Shown: positions 61,587-64,000 of the stretch, piece by piece | Numbering within the stretch: the first letter of the stretch is position 1 | Layout of the letters: each line of letters starts with the position of its first letter | Assembly: GCA_013298695.1 (NCBI GenBank) | Contig: JAAFIS010000001.1 | Span: forward strand, 947,681 to 1,011,680 | Direction: 5' to 3' | Length of the DNA stretch: 64,000 bases | Source: Betaproteobacteria bacterium | GTDB lineage: Bacteria > Pseudomonadota > Gammaproteobacteria > Burkholderiales > Casimicrobiaceae | The notes under the pieces: generated by a model | The model's database searches: none | What the model was told of the DNA's origin: nothing | The model's input: the letters and a program-made list of their open reading frames with translations, nothing else | Program-made: the position numbers and the translations under genes

Positions 61587-61838
61587 GGACGCATGATCAA
61601 CGCGCGGTGGATCACAAGAATCGACAAAGGTTTGAAAGATCAAACATTGCGTTCTGAGGCTTAATTCGTATGGGCGTGCAGGGCAAGCTAGGCGTATTCG
61701 AAAACAATAATAATGAGCCCAAGAGCCCAATTGTCGCGCGGCTCAATCTAAGAAATTGATACATTTTCAGTACGCGGGTATCTCACTATGGCAGCGTTGC
61801 GGAACTCGTGAACAATTCGATTCAGGAGGAATTTCAAC
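61587..61838. other. intergenic region before the acyl-CoA synthetase gene
   Basis: 252 bp with no supported gene. It should carry the promoter of the acyl-CoA synthetase gene. The last bases hold its strong GGAGGA ribosome site. Confidence 0.5.
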
Positions 61839-63563
61839 GTGACCGTAACTGCTTCGCTTCTTGATCGCCCTTGGCTTTCGCAATACCCCGCATCGATCCC
61901 GCACGAGATTGATCCTGGTGCGATTACGAACCTCGCGGAACTTGTTGAATCCGCGCTCAAAGAACACGCGAACAAGATTGCTTTTCATTGCAGCGGGACG
62001 GATGTGTCGTATGCCGAACTGGATCGCTTGAGCGCCGCATTCGCCTCGCATTTGCAGAAGCACGGTTTCAAGCGCGGTGATCGTTTTGCGCTGATGATGC
62101 CAAACATTTTGCAGTATCCCATCGCGTTGATGGGGTGCCTGCGTTTGGGCGTTACGATCGTGAATTGCAATCCGCTTTACACGCCCCGCGAGCTCTCGCA
62201 CCAGCTGCGTGATTCTGGCGCGAAGGGCATTCTCGTCATTGAAAATTTCGCCAATGTTTTGCAAGAAGTGCTCGCGGATACCGATGTGAAGCATGTGATC
62301 TTGACAGGTCTTGGTGATCGGTTAAGTTGGTGGAAAGGGCCAGGGCTCAACTTCGTTGTTCGACACGTAGCGAAACTCGTTCCCGAATTCAAGTTTCAGA
62401 ACGCCATTCGTTTCAACGAAGCGCTTTCTGATGGCGCTGATGGCAAGTTCACGCGAGACGCGATCACCCATGACGACATCGCTTTTTTGCAATACACCGG
62501 TGGCACGACCGGCGTATCCAAAGGCGCAGTGCTCACGCACGGGAACATCATTGCGAACGTGTTGCAATGCCGCGCGTGGCTGTTTGGTTTTGATGATCCG
62601 AATGCCGCGAAGCGCGACGATTGCGTGATTGCCGCATTACCGCTGTATCACATCTTCGCGCTTACGTCGTGCACGTTTGTGTACGTGACGATTGGTGCGA
62701 AGATCGTGCTTGTAACCAACCCGCGCGATGTGCCTGCGTTCGTGCGCACGCTCGCGGAACATGATTTCACAGTGTTGCCTGGTGTGAACACGTTGTTCAC
62801 CGCGCTCATGAATCACGAAGATTTCGCGAAGCTAGACTTCTCAAAATTGCGCTATGGATTAGGCGGTGGAATGGCCGTGCAACGGGCGACCGCCGAAGAG
62901 TGGCAACGCGTGACTGGTAAGCCGCTTGTGGAAGCCTACGGCCTCACCGAAACGTCGCCTGGCGCAACCATTAACGCTATTGAAAACGCGGGTTACAACG
63001 GCTCGATTGGCTTACCCATTCCTTCCACCGAAGTTCGGTTGCGCAAAGACGACGGAACGTGGGTTGCGCTCAACGACTACGACACACCCGGCGAGATTTG
63101 CATTCGTGGTCCACAGGTGATGCACGGCTATTTCAATCGTCCGGATGAGACCGCAAAAGTGCTCGATTCTGAAGGTTGGCTCTCGACGGGAGACGTTGGC
63201 AAGATGGATGCACAAGGGCGTTTCTATATCGTTGACCGCAAGAAAGACATGATTCTTGTGTCTGGATTCAACGTGTATCCGAATGAAATTGAAGGCGTCG
63301 TCGCGATGCATTCGGGCGTGCTTGAAGTTGCGGCGATCGGCGTGCCCGACGGCAAATCGGGCGAGGTCGTTAAAGTATTTGTCGTGCGCAAAGACCCAGC
63401 GCTCACCTCGCAACAAGTGCTCGCGCATTGCCGCGAACAGCTTACTGGCTACAAAATCCCAAAGTACGTCGAATTCCGAAACGAGTTGCCCAAGACCAAC
63501 GTCGGCAAAATTCTTCGTCGCGAGCTGCGTGATGAGGAACTACGTCGAAAAGAAGCGGCGTAA
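61839..63563 (+). CDS. fadD: long-chain fatty acid-CoA ligase
   Basis: 574 residues with a GTG start and CAGGAGGA at good spacing. ANL-superfamily motifs: LQYTGGTTGVSKGAVLTHGN (P-loop), EAYGLTETSPGATIN, WLSTGDVGKMD, the FadD signature DRKKDMILVSGFNVYPNEIE, and the C-terminal LPKTNVGKILRRELRD with the catalytic Lys. The N terminus (WLSQYPASIPHEID) is typical of FadD. It activates long-chain fatty acids for beta-oxidation or lipid synthesis at the inner membrane face. Confidence 0.94.
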   Translation: MTVTASLLDRPWLSQYPASIPHEIDPGAITNLAELVESALKEHANKIAFHCSGTDVSYAELDRLSAAFASHLQKHGFKRGDRFALMMPNILQYPIALMGCLRLGVTIVNCNPLYTPRELSHQLRDSGAKGILVIENFANVLQEVLADTDVKHVILTGLGDRLSWWKGPGLNFVVRHVAKLVPEFKFQNAIRFNEALSDGADGKFTRDAITHDDIAFLQYTGGTTGVSKGAVLTHGNIIANVLQCRAWLFGFDDPNAAKRDDCVIAALPLYHIFALTSCTFVYVTIGAKIVLVTNPRDVPAFVRTLAEHDFTVLPGVNTLFTALMNHEDFAKLDFSKLRYGLGGGMAVQRATAEEWQRVTGKPLVEAYGLTETSPGATINAIENAGYNGSIGLPIPSTEVRLRKDDGTWVALNDYDTPGEICIRGPQVMHGYFNRPDETAKVLDSEGWLSTGDVGKMDAQGRFYIVDRKKDMILVSGFNVYPNEIEGVVAMHSGVLEVAAIGVPDGKSGEVVKVFVVRKDPALTSQQVLAHCREQLTGYKIPKYVEFRNELPKTNVGKILRRELRDEELRRKEAA

Positions 63564-63853
63564 CAACTTTTGCGATGAGTGGGCCGTTTATTCTGGCAAT
63601 AATTCGAAAAAAATTGTAGATTGACCTAGCAATTAAATTGAATGATCGCCCAATTATATGGGCCAGTAAGCGAAATAGCTGAAGACTCGCTGTGGCGTGA
63701 AATGTCTTGCGCTTTTGAGCTCATTTTCAAAATATCTTCAAATATTTTTCGCTCGCAAGTCTAGATGCGGCTTACAGCGAGACACTGCCTAAAAAATAAT
63801 CGTAACTTGCTGAATTCTTAGGCAAAAAATCGCCTCAAAATCCTCCCCAGCAC
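63564..63853. other. AT-rich intergenic stretch after the acyl-CoA synthetase gene
   Basis: 290 bp without a supported gene. It contains an incomplete CGCCCAATTATATGGGCC palindrome (63648-63665) of the same family as the dctP terminator stem. No T-run terminator is evident. Confidence 0.5.
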
Positions 63854-63882
63854 TTGCGCGTTAATAAAAACTGCTGCATAAT
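63854..63882 (+). promoter_or_regulatory. rrn-like promoter at the right edge
   Basis: TTGCGC (63854-63859), a 17-bp spacer and CATAAT (63877-63882) with a preceding TG, followed by a CTTCTTCGCTGC stretch that resembles betaproteobacterial rRNA/tRNA leaders. The remaining bases to 64000 hold no reading frame with a ribosome site. A stable-RNA operon may begin beyond the window; this is inference. Confidence 0.4.
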
Positions 63883-64000
63883 TCCGCTTCTTCGCTGCAC
63901 GAACGTGTTGACGGAAAGATTGACGGGAAAGCGGGTTGAATGATTCAAATTGAGGTTTGAGTTGTTGGAATCGGTGGAACGGTGATCTGCGTTGAATAGG

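Overview
The window looks like chromosomal DNA of a betaproteobacterium, most likely order Burkholderiales. This is inferred from gene content and order only: a DUF3305/DUF3306/Fe-S/TorD/TAT-peptide formate dehydrogenase operon, class I PHA synthase with acetoacetyl-CoA reductase, TRAP transporters of the keto-acid type, a Burkholderiales-style porin, and the CoA-dependent aerobic anthranilate pathway. Coding density is high and base composition is moderately GC-rich. No plasmid, phage or IS transposase genes were seen.

Layout. 1-17 kb: a SAM methyltransferase, a CSS-type EAL phosphodiesterase, a TRAP transporter (dctP, terminator, dctQ, dctM; minus strand), a ZIP metal transporter, a large beta-strand-repeat surface protein with a dockerin-like tail, phaC and phaB, a PAS-GGDEF-EAL protein and a YegP-like protein. 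17-24.4 kb: an anthranilate (2-aminobenzoate) degradation operon, namely anthraniloyl-CoA monooxygenase/reductase, a MarR regulator, a crotonase, an acyl-CoA dehydrogenase, 2-aminobenzoate-CoA ligase and a RidA-like protein. 24.4-29.1 kb: an accessory patch with one cassette-like gene bounded by a core site and a good integron attC site, a duplicated 60-bp motif, broken PIN and ridA fragments, two GNAT genes, small unknown genes and a ParDE-type toxin-antitoxin pair. 29.3-38.1 kb: a hydrolase, a quinone oxidoreductase and a homogentisate cluster (fahA, hmgA, a small DUF2783/MhaB-like protein, an MhaA-like flavoprotein hydroxylase, an atypical MBL-fold protein, and a divergent IclR regulator). 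38-51 kb: mostly housekeeping (porin, cysE, ferredoxin-NADP reductase, recQ, MarR, MetX-like hydrolase, flavin monooxygenase, DinB, psd, SnoaL-like, SGNH-like lipoprotein, moaA). 51.4-61.4 kb: the formate dehydrogenase operon, running divergently from moaA, which supplies the molybdopterin pathway its product needs. 61.4-64 kb: tRNA-Ser(CGA), a long-chain acyl-CoA synthetase, and an rrn-like promoter at the right edge.

The genes describe an aerobic or facultative heterotroph that feeds aromatic acids (anthranilate, and probably 3-hydroxyphenylacetate or tyrosine via homogentisate) into acetyl-CoA, fumarate and acetoacetate, stores carbon as PHA, imports carboxylates and oxidises formate at the membrane.

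The most unusual theme is how often short repeats enter reading frames. A GC-rich palindromic repeat sits in frame in the formate dehydrogenase Fe-S protein. Exact 21-bp and near-exact 24-bp tandem units expand moaA and a SnoaL-like gene. Dispersed repeats form the 3' ends of fahA and the DUF2783 gene. Several genes (ridA, hmgA, recQ, the SnoaL-like gene) take their TAG stop from the GTAG edge of a palindromic element. A 19-bp palindrome that forms the dctP terminator recurs exactly inside hmgA.
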